From NCBI GenBank assembly GCA_024734555.1, contig JANPWX010000173.1, positions 1,734,882 to 1,798,881 of the forward strand: 64,000 bases of DNA. The letters are read 5' to 3'. Of the stretch, positions 49,003-63,600 are shown one piece after another; within the stretch, counting starts at the first letter, position 1; each line of letters begins with the position of its first letter. The notes under the pieces were generated by a model. It did no database searches and was not told the DNA's origin. It worked only from the letters and a program-made list of their open reading frames with translations. The position numbers and the translations under genes were made by a program. This stretch comes from Trochalopteron elliotii (lineage: Eukaryota > Chordata > Aves > Passeriformes > Leiothrichidae).

Positions 49003-52000
49003 GCTGAGCGTATGCTCTAGAACAATAAGATAGAATTATTATACTAAAACCCTTTAATTAATGCATGCGACAGAAGCTGTGATTTTTAAACCCTAATCTC
49101 CCTGTCATTTCAGTTTTTAAGAAATAGTAAGAAGCACCCATCTGCTCAAGCTGCCACACGAGGCCCAAAGTTCTGTTCTCACACCAGTTTTGTGCCGGAT
49201 GTCTCAATAAATTTACTGCTTATTTACATCAGCCAAAATGGAGAAGAAAGCTGCTGATCTCCTAAGTTCGCCCTCGTGCTAAAACAAAATATATTTTGCT
49301 ATTACACACGGAATTCTTCCCCCTAAAAGCAGGGGCTTGTCTCCCCCTCCCCCCAAAAAAGAAAACCCATAGGGCATTTCTAAAACCCCGACAGATGTTT
49401 AATTAAAGGGGCACTAGCAGGCATTATTTTGAGAAGCTCAAACACAGAACGACTGTATCTGATGACCAAATGGCTAAAGTGTCTGCTGTACCACTAGCAA
49501 AGCAAAAACTCTGCTAATCCACGTTTTGCTAATTCAAACACCTAATAATTCATATGCCAGCAAAAAGCTGCCGGTAGCGCAACACATCAGAATAACCATT
49601 TAATAGGAAGAATCTGTGGTGTGTTCTCGTGTTACCAGGGGTGTATTGGGAAATACAGCAAACAGCAGTCAGCGCTGTGTTGTGAAATATCAAACCCAAC
49701 TCTTACTCTCAGCATCTGTGAACAAAGTACCTTTTGTAATGCAGGTTTCTCCTCCGTTCTGCATTTATTAATTCATTAACTTCATTCATTTAAATAGGTC
49801 CTTTAGTCACTGATGTAAATGAACAGGGAACTACAGTACGCCTGTGGGCTGTGTGGTAGGAAGAGAATAGAGATGGCACTGCCTTCTCCGCTGTTATTTC
49901 CAGCTGTTTCTTACAAATTTCTCACTGGTTCCCCGGAAGTTCTCACACTAGGTTCCAGTTAAAAAACTTTGTTTTATTCAGACAGAAAATCCTAGTTAGG
50001 CCTATTAAAAAAATAAACAAAATCCAAAAATCCAGTCACACAGACCTTTGACTAAAATTTCTTGGCTATGCCTCTGAATGGAGTGGAACCTGCACTTTCT
50101 TTGCTGAGTCAAATTTAGTCGTGAATAATCATCTTCCTTCACCCACCCTCAGAGCTGAGTGAGGCGTACGCGCCCCGCCGCACTGTAGAATTGTGTACTG
50201 AGCAGGCAGCAACATGAAATATTGTCCTAACAGATTTAAGCATGCCTCAAAGCACATTGTTCTGACAGCGCCTGGGTCTCCGTCATCACTCTCGTAACTA
50301 TCAATGATTCTGGTTAATTTTACAATCACAAGAGGTACAAGCCTCCATCTGGTTAGTCTACATATTGCTGCAGAGTTGGAATCACACTGATCAACAAAAT
50401 ATGTTGGCTAGTAATGCTCTGTTAAGGTGGACTGATGAGTGGAGAACAGTCCTGCTTTCAGCTACACTGAAGACCCACAGGAAATACAAGGGAGCAGAGC
50501 ATAAGGATTGGTGCTCCCTGGGGAAAGGTGCCTGACACTCTAGGGCTGCTGGGGGAGGCCAGACAGACAGATCAGGATTCAGATGTGCCAGCAGGTCTGC
50601 TGGGTAACCTAACACACCAGGTACAGTCTCCTGAATGCCTGCAATGCATAAAGCAACACCCTGCTACAGCTCTTTCCCCAGGAACAAAGCTGAAGCGAAG
50701 AGATTTCCTGGTTTACTGCCTGTGACAAACAAACTTGGAAGCACAGGTGGCAAGGTTTCCGAACACTTCTTGTTCCCTGCTTGCTCAAACCACAAGTACA
50801 ACAGCACCCTCACCCGCAAGGGAATTGTGCCATAGCTGCCACTAAAGAGCAAGTCACCACTATCCCTGTCATCCCTCACTCAGAAACCCTGGCTCACAGA
50901 TTTTAGAGGGTGTCAATGCATGGATCCTCATGCCAAGAGTACCAAGGTCACATCTGTGCCAGCAGCCAAAACCAGACACCCACAGGACTGTCAGCATGGA
51001 TAGAGATACCATGGCAAGGCTTTTGTTTGTGCTGTAGCCCTTCCTCTAAGCCTTCCTCTACACAAAAGCCAGCTGAAAGTGTCACTTGGCTGGCATTGTT
51101 GCATCTGCACCTGGGGTCCCCTTTCACCAGACCTACAGGGCTCAGAGGGTAATGCTGCTCTAAGCCTAACACACCTAACACAGACAACTCTGCTGGCAGA
51201 ACCTGCAGAGTGCATCTAAGTCCCCTGTGAAACAGGTATTTCTTGCTTATCTTCCAGTTCTGGGTTACTTCTGGATATTGTCACAAACTAGGACTCCCCT
51301 CCATCCCCTTCTGTCTTCCAGCACCAGAGCCAGTGTTGATTTCTCCCAAGTCTGACTCAATTGTTTTCTTACCTTCTTAACAGGTCCTTTCTATGAACTC
51401 CTGGTAAGTGGCACGTTTAAATGCAGAACTAAGTTTTAAGAGATCTTTATCTACAGCTCTTCTCAAACAAATTTGCAAAAACACAAATTACTGTGCTTAT
51501 ATGCAATGTACTCCATAAGCAAAAGAAATTAAAAATTCAAGAGCCTTTTCTCATTCTGGACTTCAGAAAACACTGCTCCAGTAAGACCCTGAGTAAACCG
51601 ATTTAAATGCTCCTAAAACTTCAGCTTATTCTCAACACTAAATTTGCATTCAAGGCTCTTCACAACACAGTATGTGCAATGTAGGATTATACAATGGGAC
51701 TCCCTTATGCAACAGTTAAGAAGCAAAACACCTCAACTCTTACACTGTTTCAACCTTCTTTTTGCATTAACTTAGAAGGCAAACAGAAGCAGTCCACGAG
51801 CAAAGGGCAAGCAACACTTCTTTCTCTGCTTTTGTTGAGAACTCCCCTCCCCATAGCCCTACTCACTTCTACTCACCATCAGGCACAGCACAGAATCCCC
51901 CAACCATGTTTTATTTCATTCCTCTAATACTATTTTAAATATATACAAGAAGCCTGCTCTGACCCCACTGAAATCCTCAATGATACAACTAGTAATCTCA

Positions 52001-55000
52001 AAAGGAAGAGAACTAGCGTGAAGAACATAAATAGATAAAAACCAATAAATTCAGAGCCTCTCCTAGCTCTGGACAGCTGGAGTTTTTAAAAACACAGTAG
52101 CTCCATAGCTTAAGCAATGGAAAACAGGTTGGAGACCTCAGGAACAGGAATTAATAAAAATGGCCAAGGGTCACCTGTAGTCTATCAATCACTGTATCGT
52201 TTACAGTTCGTATTACAGTAGAAAGGTATGAATGTTGTCAGTGTTATACACTGGCTACTCAGATCTATGATGAATAATTGATAGAGGTCATCCATCTGAG
52301 TCCCAGTCTATTAGTCAAAACTCTAAATCCGCTGTTCACCAACAGCAGGGCACTGCAGATGAAGGATAGAGGGGCACGTACAGGGAACTATTTTTAACGA
52401 TGCAAGCAGTTACAAGGGAATGCAGATGATCTGAAAACAAAAGCTGAATTTTTTCAGAGACCTAAGACACTACTCTTTGTGAATCAGCAGAACAGCACTT
52501 CACATATACCTATTCTGTACCATTTATTGTCAAGAATAAAATCCGTAAGGCAAATGTGAACTTGAGGCTTCAGTATTAAATCACTTAAAAGCTTGAGAAG
52601 CTTTAAGAGTGTTTGAGTTGAAGGCTGGGAAGTGCATTTGCTTCACACTCCCTTAGATATCTTGCACTGATCACTACTATGTCTCATCCTGATAAAGTGA
52701 CTTTGAAATAAAATCAAAGAATAAAAAACCTTTGTGTGACAGACCAAAGTTTTGATGTTACTTTTAAAATGAGTAAATAATAAACCAGGAATAGCTATAT
52801 TTATGAATATACTGGGTGTTTGAGGAACTAAGACTTGCAACATGACCTACACTGTATTAACCCTGACACAGACATCACCCAAGTAACTTACTCCATTATA
52901 GTATTAATTCTAATGGTAGCAAATGGCAGCACAACTTTGAAATTTGGAGCAAGGTTAATACACCAAATAAGCATCTACTAACTACAAACAGTCCTACTAA
53001 CTAGTGCCTTGTTTATTTATTCATAATTCACCATGACTGAACTGAAAAACTACCATCCTGACTCTCTCAGTCCATACTGCAGGGTGCAGAACAGATCATA
53101 ATTTCATTTTACATTTAAGGTCAAGCTCACTGAGCTGCCTTTGTATGGTTTGTAAGGGCAGAATAATCCTTTACAACAAGGACGCCTGAGACATGGAACA
53201 GGATTGTCTACAAACAGCAGCCCCACTTTTTAATCTTTTCAACAGCAGTGGCATTTGAAACAGCCATGATATAGTTACATCCTGACAAGCAACACCTGAA
53301 ATGCCTTCCCTATCTTTGCACACCCCAGGAATCAACAAAAAATTTAACTTCTTTTTTCCAATAAATATGAGAGGCAGGTATCCAAACACAGTTTTCTCTG
53401 CAAATTTAGGGATATCAGAGCCTACTTTTAAATCCCTTTGCTGAAATACAAGGCTCTGTCTAGACACCAGCCTTAAGGCACTCTCTTTGCATATAAGGCA
53501 GGTCAGGGTATACTGGAAGCATAAGGATTGTCAAAAAACCTGTTTGGGCTTTGGCAAAGTAGTAGTACATATTCTGTAGACAGCACAGTTCTTAGGCTCC
53601 TGTCTGACAGAAGCAAAAAAATGCAACAGTATTTTTGACAAACGCAAACTTTCCTTGCCAAAAGCCATCCTCTCCCCAACTCAGCCTGTTAGGAAACCAG
53701 CCTGAAGAAGGCAAATTCTCCACCTTTTCTTACCCAGAGATAAATTTTGTTTGTTTTGACTGAGTTTTGGATGCTGCATACTTTGGACTTGCAGACTGCA
53801 AGATCAGTAATACTGATTTTATCCTTGACTTCTTACAACCTGCCACTCATCTTTTCCACCAACTCAGCGGAGCCACATTTTGACCAGAAACTAATTAACA
53901 TTCTGCCTGAACACACCAGTAGAGCCTCTTCTCTCATGGTTCCAGTAAACAGCAAAACCCAATCCCACTCCCATCTTCACTTTAAAATATTTTTCCCGCA
54001 CCAAGCTCTTGTTGAACAGCTTGTGTGTAGTGGTCAGGCTGTAAACACCTTGCACATATACAGTCAGTGGTTGCTTTTGATGGGTCAGACTCCAGCTATT
54101 CCACTCCCAAGGCTTATGAATACAGACTCCCAGGCAAGTATGGAATTTGGTTTGAAATTCTGGTTTGGAGACAGGGCAGTTGAAGAGACTGAATAGTTTC
54201 CACTAAGAAATTTACAGCTGAATTGGCTGAGTGGTTGGTATGGCAGCAGGGTGAGGTAAAAACAATACAGGGGGAAACAGATTTAATAGCAAACAAGTAA
54301 TTTATCACTCACTTTACTTTGCTGCTTCCACATAATTCCTCAGCTAGTTAAAATGCCCATGCAATACTTGACATGGGCAAATACAAACAGCAGCATTTAG
54401 TAAATCAGTTATTAAGATCAGCTTTGCCTTACAACAGCTGAGTAAAATACAAGATATTAAGCTCAAACTTTGTAATGTAGGAAAATAACTAACTGCACTT
54501 TAAAGAAAGCCTAGTAAAATTACTACCATCAGAAGGGAGTAATTTATTAATTATGTGATGATCATGTATTTCTGTTCTTTTTAGCTAGGCCTGGAGCTGA
54601 AATATGAGCCTTATATGGAAAGAAGCTTTGATGACAGTCATTTATTTGGGAAAGCTTTTCCAGCCTTTTTGTTTCACACAAATGATTTGAATGTTTAAAG
54701 TATTGAAATAGTTTCATATCTAGGTATTAATAAAGAGATGCTGTCTTTTCCATCTTCCATATTTTTATTAAGCTTCTAGTGAAAATGTGGCTGCTGGCTT
54801 ATAAGCAATTCAAAAATAATATATATACAAGCAGGCAGCCATTTTCACAGTCTGGCAAGTAACAGATTTCCATAAATAACAAAGAATACAGGGTCATGAT
54901 ATCAGCTGTTCAGAAATTTTAAAAAGTCAGATTGCTTCTATTTTTGCAGTAACTATTTGCTGGATTATTTTTATTTATGGCTTGAAACAGAATCTAGAAA

Positions 55001-58000
55001 TGTTCTCCCTAAACTTTAAGACACTAAGCTCCTGACTGACTGGCTTTCTCTCTGACCCCTTTTCACTTGACTTCCTTGCATCTGTGTCCAGTCTGACGGC
55101 AGGGAATGGCACTGGCTCAGAAGCTGGGCCTGCAAAGGTCTGTGAACACCTGAATATGCTCCTCATGCATTTGTATGCCCAGACTGCACAGATATTGGGT
55201 TATGTGCTCACATAGGTGGTCAGCTGCCCTGTTACCTGGCTCTTCAGATGCAGCATTAATTGCACTGTACATCAGTTTTAGGTAATTAGACACAGCTGTA
55301 TGCTTGAAAATGCTAACATGCAGTGGGAAATCCTTCTGGAAGATTTTGGTCATTAACACTTTCACAGTTCTCAAATATACCATTGTCTACTCCTTAATTC
55401 TGTTTTGATCCCTGTTTAAAGTTTTCTTTTACTTTTCCCCTTGGGGACTTTGCCTAGCTTTTCACCTGAAAATGATTCTGTGACATTGTGAATCTGCCTC
55501 TTCCTAACAGAAAAAAAATTATATCTATAATTCTGTGAAAATGGAAACCGTGTCCTTAAAAGTTACAAAGAAAAAGAAAAAAAAAAGTATTTTTGACCAA
55601 CAGAAGTTGATGGACAAAATGAGGTTGCTGTGTTTTTTTCTTTTAAATGACATATGAAATAATGCATTTCACATTCCTCTTCCTCCCTAGAAAAGCTGAC
55701 CATTTTTCTAGAAAGACGGGAAGCTTCTCTTCTGGGAAAGAAACCCTAAAAACAACAAACACCAAAACTGTCTCGGATCTGCTCAATTAATTTCCTGGCA
55801 CAAATATAGGTTACAAGCCATGTTAGTTTAGAACCAGAACAATCTCATTACCTCATGATTCAGGTAACTAAAAAAAAAAAATCTATGCTATAGTTATTCA
55901 ACAAAATTATGAGACTATTCTTGTTATTGCATCTTGTTATCTGAAAATTTAAAGCTGGGTCTCAGACATCTTGAAAGAATGGCTTGTTTCATTTTTCTGT
56001 ACTGGGGGGGGTGCAAATAAAGAGGAAAGAGATCACACTGGTGATTGTGAAAGCATGAAAACAGGCACAAAGGCATACACAGAAATAAATACAGCAAAAA
56101 TAAATACAGCAGAATAAAATTAAACGGGTTCATCCAGTCTGACTGCATATCTGGCATCCCAGAACCAGAGTACAGTATTAGTTAAAGACAATGATCAAAG
56201 CAATTTCTTGTTTGGTTTCAGGAGAGAGAAGAACACCGTAAGAAGAGCAGTGATAACATGGTAACCCCAGAAATTAGAGAAGTGTATATAACTTTAATTT
56301 TGATTCATGAGCGAGGATTTTTTTTTCTTCCCTTTTTTTCCTCTAACTGCCACTAACTGTATTTCTGGTGTTCTGCTTCAAAGGAACACCAAGCTACTAG
56401 GGGATTTCCTAAGTGGGATTACCCGTTTCTACAGTTCCTGCTGGCTTCTTACAGTTGCACCTGTGACAATTTAACCAAGTTGGCTGTCAACGACCTGCAA
56501 CCAAACATGAGGATCTAAGCCCTCTCAGAAATAAAGCATATGGATGAAACGTAACCTCAGGGTGGGATTTCTTCCTTTGGCTGCAATCAGTAAGGACTTC
56601 TAAGTCCTAAGAAAGAACAGAAAATCTAAACTCGCCTAAAAACTTCCGCCTTTTTGTCAGGAGTCTTGTTTTTCCATTCAGCTTTTGCTGAGGTGTAGTC
56701 ACAGTGCAGAAAATAATTAACTCTTGAGTAAGAGACGAATGGGAAAACGGTTTCCCTTCTCTTCTCAGGAAAAGCCTTTTGGGGTGGGAGGGTGGGCATC
56801 AAAACAGAACAGCGCCAAAGCTTAAAGTAAAGAGAGGCACAATTAAGCTTTCATACAACATCTGTATCACATTTACACATGCACTCACTTCCAGGGAAGT
56901 GACAGACATCAAAACTAATGGAGAACATCCCAACTCTACAAATGCAGGAAGGACGCGGCAGCTTTCCCAGCTGTGCTCTTGGGACTGTAAAACAAGAGAC
57001 CAGCAAAGGAGCCTGGTTTTTTTATTGCTTTTACTATTGGTTTTGGCCAGGTAGTGTCACAAAGTTCTTAAGCAGAGTTATCCTACTGCACTACGAGAAT
57101 TGTGTACACCAGGACTACTGGAAAACAACAGCTGCAGAAAAAGCCTCATCATCCTCTGGATGTTACACACAGTAATTGGTTCCAGGGTCAACACTGTGAT
57201 GCTACAACAAAGGGCTGTAGCTTAAGGGTAAAGAATAAACAGCAGGAGTTAATGGAAGTTCTGCTAATATATAAATGTCCCCCAAAATGAAGGAAAGGCA
57301 GAAAATAAAATACTCTGTATAAACAAAACTGATTATGAATCCTACATGCAACCTTAGCTCTCAACAAGCTGTTAATTTCATTAAAGAAACAGAGCAAGTC
57401 ACTGTAACAAGAAAGCAACACATTAAGATTCTGAAGCTAGTCTGACAAACACTGTGCTTGCCATGGGTGCCAATTTATTTGTGTGAAAAATACAGACAAA
57501 GAAAGGTGTCTGAAATTACAGTATTATTCACAAAACACCATTATTAGGGTATAGGCAACTTTGTTCAAAACACCATGTGTGATTGCTCCACTGAATCTAA
57601 ACATCTGGGGCAAGTTATCCATCTGGCTTTAGTGCCTTTGAAATGACATGCTACATTTAAGCTAAGAGGTCCAGACACACCAGTTTTAAGTAATCATGTT
57701 TTCATAGCCCAGCACTTTATCATTTTGAATCTTTCATTCAATAACACTTTTGATAAAAATATATTTAATCCTTTTCCCCACACACCAGGAAAGTGGAACA
57801 GATACAGAAGTACAAATGTTTTCTTTCTAAGTATTTCTCCAAATAAAACAATTATCTCCTGCCACTCAAGAACTCAGATGAAAAGGGACAAAGGAACATC
57901 ATTATCCTTGTGGTTTGCCAGGTGAAACACTAAGACATACAACGTATCAAAATGGAATCCCTCATTAGTATGTCTCCCTATCACTTCTCGTTCCCTTTTC

Positions 58001-60235
58001 CATTTCCACTGTTCTCAGGACCTGAAAGAGACTTCTACCTGCTTTTCTTTCACCTGCTCTGCTGCTGTGCACAGTTTCAGACGCTGGGACTGCTCATGCA
58101 GGGCTCTGACAGAGGCACTGTGTGACATCCTTCCCCAATTCACTCCCACCCCCTAACAGGAGCAAGATGACACTGAGCTACAGCACCTTCTTCTTTGGTG
58201 CTCCATTTTTTCTCCGTGGTCACTCATTTCCTTCCTTTAAACAATACTCTGTTCCCAAATGTCAGCTGTGCCCACACAGGATGAGTTCCCACAGCGTGCC
58301 AACCTCCCTGGCATGTGCTGCTCCAGGCCTTGGCTATCCCATGGACCTTCTCCCATTAGTAAGCCAACACTACGACATCATTTATACAAACACAACATGC
58401 TTTTACCTCCAGCTTACTTCCTCGTGCCACTGATTCAGCTTTTTTCCAAGGCTGTTCCTAAGACTCTCCACTCCTACATAAAACACCTATGGCTTGCAGC
58501 TGACAAAAGCCTGAAATCCAGACCCTTTGAGACAAACTCTTCTATCACTTCCTTCAGCTCACAAACACATGATGGTTGCATCAGAGGAAAATACCCTCAG
58601 CCAGGTCCCATCCATCACCCAGCTCCCAGCAGCACCAGCCACAGTGCCTGGTTTGCCCACAGCAGCACCGGGATACCTCGTGAAATGGCACTCTGGCTCA
58701 CTCCCGGTTGGGACCCTCAACAAAAGAAATATAAATTGGTTATCCTAGAGTGTATATGCTGTGAGATAATCTTGATACCATGCATCCAATCAAACAAGTG
58801 CATGTCAGAAAGCAAATTCACAGACAGGGCAGTTACTGCAGAAAACCACATTTCTGGCTTGTCCTTTACCATGGCTCCCACTCCCCAACACAACAGCGAT
58901 CTCTGGAGAGTTGTGAGCAGCAGAGATCTGCTTGGAACTATCAATGAGCTTCCAGAAGAAGTTGTTTACATCATTTGGATTCGCCTCTAATAGTAACACA
59001 TCATCCCTTTACCATTTAGATCTGTTTATCTATATATGTTACATAAACTCACACACTTTCTGAATTTTTGTCTTTCTCAAACTTTTTTCTGCTTGATGGA
59101 CTTTTTAATTACATTATGGTTTTGGCCCTTGCCAACCTTCCTAGGTATCAGGTTTCTTTCCTTTTGGCTTATAAAAGCCTCAAAGAAAGTTGCAAAACTG
59201 GAATTTGAGTAAATACTTTACAAAGAGTACTTTCCATGATGCCTTGGGTTGATGAAGTCAGTATTTCAACTTACTGAATATATTCTAAGATACATTTTGG
59301 GTTTTTTTTAAACACAATCTTGCTCTAATATAATTGACCAAGAAAGATCAGTATAGCATAAAATCTTACCCAGCACATAAAAACTTCATTATGAATTAAT
59401 AGCACTTCATTTCCATTATGAGTCTTAGTATTAGACATCTGCATGCTGATAACACCCAAGATAAAAAATCCTAATAACTTGCAAAATGATATTATTATGT
59501 TTGAATTATAACTAATGTGTCATGTCTCTGTGTATTAAACTTTAAAAAGCACAACACTCCCTACTTCCACACAAATAAGAGCATTGAGGCTTCCTTGTCA
59601 AATATATTTAGCATTACAGTAGAAAGTAAGTGATCCTCACTTACGTGCACCCATTTTGTTGTCCCAGAACAATCCAAGTAAAGATTAATATTTTTCCTGT
59701 TACAACTTTACTTGTCATTCTGTGTTTGGCTATTTTTTAAGGCTTCTCCAGGCTTCAACAGTACTTAAGGTTAAGACATTTCTGGGAAATTGCTGTGCAT
59801 GTGGATACAGACATGTGCAAGGACAAGAAACTTCTGCAAAGTATTATAAGGGGTTTAGGATTAATATGTTCCATGTGCAGTGTAAGCTGTACTTCCTGAA
59901 TTCTCTTTTAAGGGAAGAGACAGATCTGTTTGCTCCATTATCTAGTAAAAAAAGGCTTTACTACCTACTGAATAAAGGCTAAATCACAGAAAACTGATCA
60001 TACCCTTGGTTCAATATTGCTACACACCTACTAAAACATGCAAAAGGCAACAAGGAAACACAGGATCTGCTCCACTGCCTTGGGGTACAGCAGGCATAGG
60101 AAGAGATGAAGTCTTTTATATCCCATTATCATCCTGGGTCATTGCAGTCAGTCTTTCACCCTCCTGACAGTGGTTAAAGACCTCTACTGTCACCCAGAAA
60201 ATGTTCCACAGGAGAGAGTTGAGAAGGAAGAAGGA

Positions 60236-60258
60236 GAAAAAAAAAAAAAAAAAAAAAA
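60236..60258. repeat. Poly-A tract
   Basis: More than 20 consecutive A residues follow a GAAGAAGGAG purine stretch. Confidence 0.9.
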
Positions 60259-60592
60259 GGCAAGCAAGCCCTTTAGACCTGAGGTTCACATTTCCCAAAG
60301 AACCCATATATTTCCCTTGTGGTTATACTTTTTTCCTCCCTGCCAAATATTTAGGTTTTGCTGACAACAGCTTGCCTCAAATGCTATTTAAGCAGTAAGA
60401 CATCAGAAGACATATGCTATCCTAAGATAACACACACCTCTGAAGTGCTGTTAGGTGTAGCTGATGCCTTCAACTCTCTGATGAATTTGTTATCTCAAAG
60501 AAACACAAGGTTTGGGAGTGCCTTATATTACAAACTAACCCTAAATTTAGTCTTTAAATAAATAAATAATATTTGTGATTTTGCATCCTTAT

Positions 60593-60641
60593 AAAAAAAA
60601 AAAAGAAAAAAAAGAAAAAAAAGAAAAAAAGAAAAAAAAAG
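60593..60641. repeat. (A7-8 G)n tract
   Basis: Runs of seven to nine A residues are each separated by a single G. Confidence 0.9.
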
Positions 60642-63600
60642 ATATCTGACTTGGAGTAAATCCTAACTTCCGGCTCTCAACAAAACGAAACTTTTTAGCT
60701 TTATACCTGTGATATCACAAAAACAATTTTAATGGCTATTTGGTTTTCTGTTATTTGAAGTAACAGAGATAATGAAGTAATAACTGAGGTTTGAGATTAC
60801 CAACCTGGAAAACAAAGTTCTGAAATCAGGAGGGCAAATCTTCCCCCATGGGCCCTGTAGAAGGATGAGTATCTCATGCTCTAAATCCATGTTAAGTAAG
60901 CACCCATATAGAAGTTACAAAAATCATCAATTGAGCAAGTACTTTTGTCTTTCACATGGACACTCTCTCAATAGAGATTCTGCACTTCAAAAGGATGAAG
61001 GGTTGGATTTTTGCCCTCAGCATTGCTAAAGCGTAACCAAATCCATCAACAGAGTATCCACAAAAGACAATTCTGAGACTCCTCCTTCCCTAGTCTTATC
61101 CACTGTAAAGTTTGCATGCTACGGTACATTTCAGGATATGCAATTTACACTGGCATTGATTACAGAAAAGAAAGATTTCCCTATTCTTCTCTAATCTCAG
61201 GCCATTAGGTGCCAAGTGGTTCAACAAAGCAGTTAACAATGATTCCAATCTGACTGCTTGTATGCTTAAAATAAAGCCAGCAGTTATAACTATTGCTGTA
61301 TCAGGGCCAAAGTATTCTGCAATTTTCCAGTCCGATTCTATGCTGTCTATAAACAACAAAAACAAATTCACCATGAAAGTAAGTTCCCTACACATTTACA
61401 AATCTATTCAGGGCATTGAAAATAATGTCTATCCATCAGTTACAAAATACTGGACAGTAGCAATCACACACCAAGTATACAAGGATCCAAAAGTCTCATT
61501 CAAGGCCTAAGGCACTGAAAATTAAAATGCAAAACTCAAAGTTTTCCTCCACAGTTTCAATAAAATTCACTATATGCTTTTTGTGTTCCTAAAAAATACA
61601 GGCTTGCTGATGATAAATCTTGTAGGCAATCAAAAGAAAACTGAGAACAAGAAAAGCTATTGATGCTCCCATCATAGAGGGTTCCCTCAACTGCAGCAAA
61701 GCTGTTCTTGACTTTTACTGGTACTGCAGTCAGGCTTTTTCACAGTAAAGTAATCCAGTGCCTGAATGAGACTACTGGGTTAAAAAGTAATAAAGTGAAG
61801 TCAAGTGAGACCTAGTAAAACTTGTATTTGTAAAATACACCTGCAGAAAACAAATTATCTACCAATGCTAGGCCCAACCACACATTACTTTTATACCCTG
61901 TGCAGGCCTGGAATTTCCCCACGTTTCAGCTCCCCCAGAACTCAGCCCACCCCATCCACTTAGAGTACCTACTGCCAAACCTAATGCATTAAAAAAGAAA
62001 AGCTGACTCTCGATCGAGGGCAAACTGTGAACCATAATGTTAAGAACAGCAAAAAGATTTAACATTAAAGACATTTATACAAGCCCCTCGTTACCAGTCA
62101 TTTACAGATCAGTAGAATCCCACTAAGCACAGTCATGGAGCTACCGAAGTATTTGGGAATCAGATTAAAACACTGCCATCACAATTTTCATTGCCTGAAT
62201 CTTCTTTTACTAGCTGGGGGGAGGCAGTCCCCACTCACCGATCAGAAACTGCTTGAAAATAAAAGCACTACACAATGTGATCTTTTGACTATAAATGTCA
62301 CAAAGCAGTATTTCACACGCTATAGTTTGATGTAATAGAAACATCCAGTACAAAGAATTACCAGAGATGCTAAACTGACTTTTACAAGGCAGCAAGGCCA
62401 GGGTAGGTGTCAAGAAGGGAGGGATTTGTTAAAACTGAGGTTCTATGCAGCTGGATTTCCAAGTGCACATCCCTATCTATATGCAGACATTTACCACATT
62501 TACTGAAGAAAAGCTAAAAGCCTAGTATGAACACTGGAATCCCTGTGTAAGTGACTTCAACGTGAAGGGGTATTTTTGAATGCACAGACTGAGACCAAGA
62601 CGGCCAGTAGCTTTCCACACCCTTGGAAATATATATATATTTTTTAATATGTTAGTGTATAGTAAATGTGGAATGGTGACTAATAGCTCAGAAAGGACTA
62701 AACACAGACACAAGCAATCCTCTGAAGCAGCTCTTGGAACAACACTCCTAAAAACTGTGAAAGTGGTAGTATGAAGAAATAATCTTGGGCATTTTCTATA
62801 AGCTTCAGGGCAAAGCTTATCCTACTATCACCTACCTTTAAGAAACCACACTCACTTCCTAAGAGATAAAATAAAGGCTGGGTAAACCTATCTCTCTCTT
62901 AGCATCTTGTACAATTTTTCTTCCAAGCTGAGCTGTGTTTTGGTCACTCATATCACAGAAGTACAGCAACAATAAACTGCCTAAGTAATACTTCTGTCTC
63001 ACTGTGTCACTTGTTATTGCATATGGTAACCTGCAAAAAAGGAACACTAACAATTAAAGCTAAATACAGCAGAAGTATCTTTGACATGCACAAAGTTCCT
63101 CTGCACTTGACACTCTCATTGAAACGTTTACAAGGAATAAAAGTAGTGCTACAGTTGGTCTAGTAGCTTCAAAATGCTCCATAAGAAACTGTCTCTGAGC
63201 AACAATAAAGGCAGCCTCTGTCATGAGAAGTCATTAATCTACTCAAGTATCCCAAGCTCAGCCAGCAATCTCTAGTTCTGACTTGAGCTGACTGTGTGTT
63301 ATCTGTTCCTCATCACCATGCCCCACTTCAAGAGGAACTTGAATTGCTGTTTTTAACACTATTGCTGGCCACACACACTACACAGGACTGAGTAAAACAG
63401 GCCTTGGTAATGCAGAGCAAAGTGTGGTGATCAAGAAAACTGTGGAATTTACCTAAGATTCCTACACAGCAGATGCTGCATGTTCCTTAGTCAGTATGGT
63501 GTCAGGTTAATGGACAGCATTAAAGGGTACAGACTGCTTTATGCCAAAGCACTGCTGCCCTGTTCCAATCAAACACTTTCTGCATGGGTTTCTTGAAGCA

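Noticed and set aside
60170..60398. Lysine-rich frames near 60200
   Set aside because: They are translations of the poly-A tract at 60236-60258.
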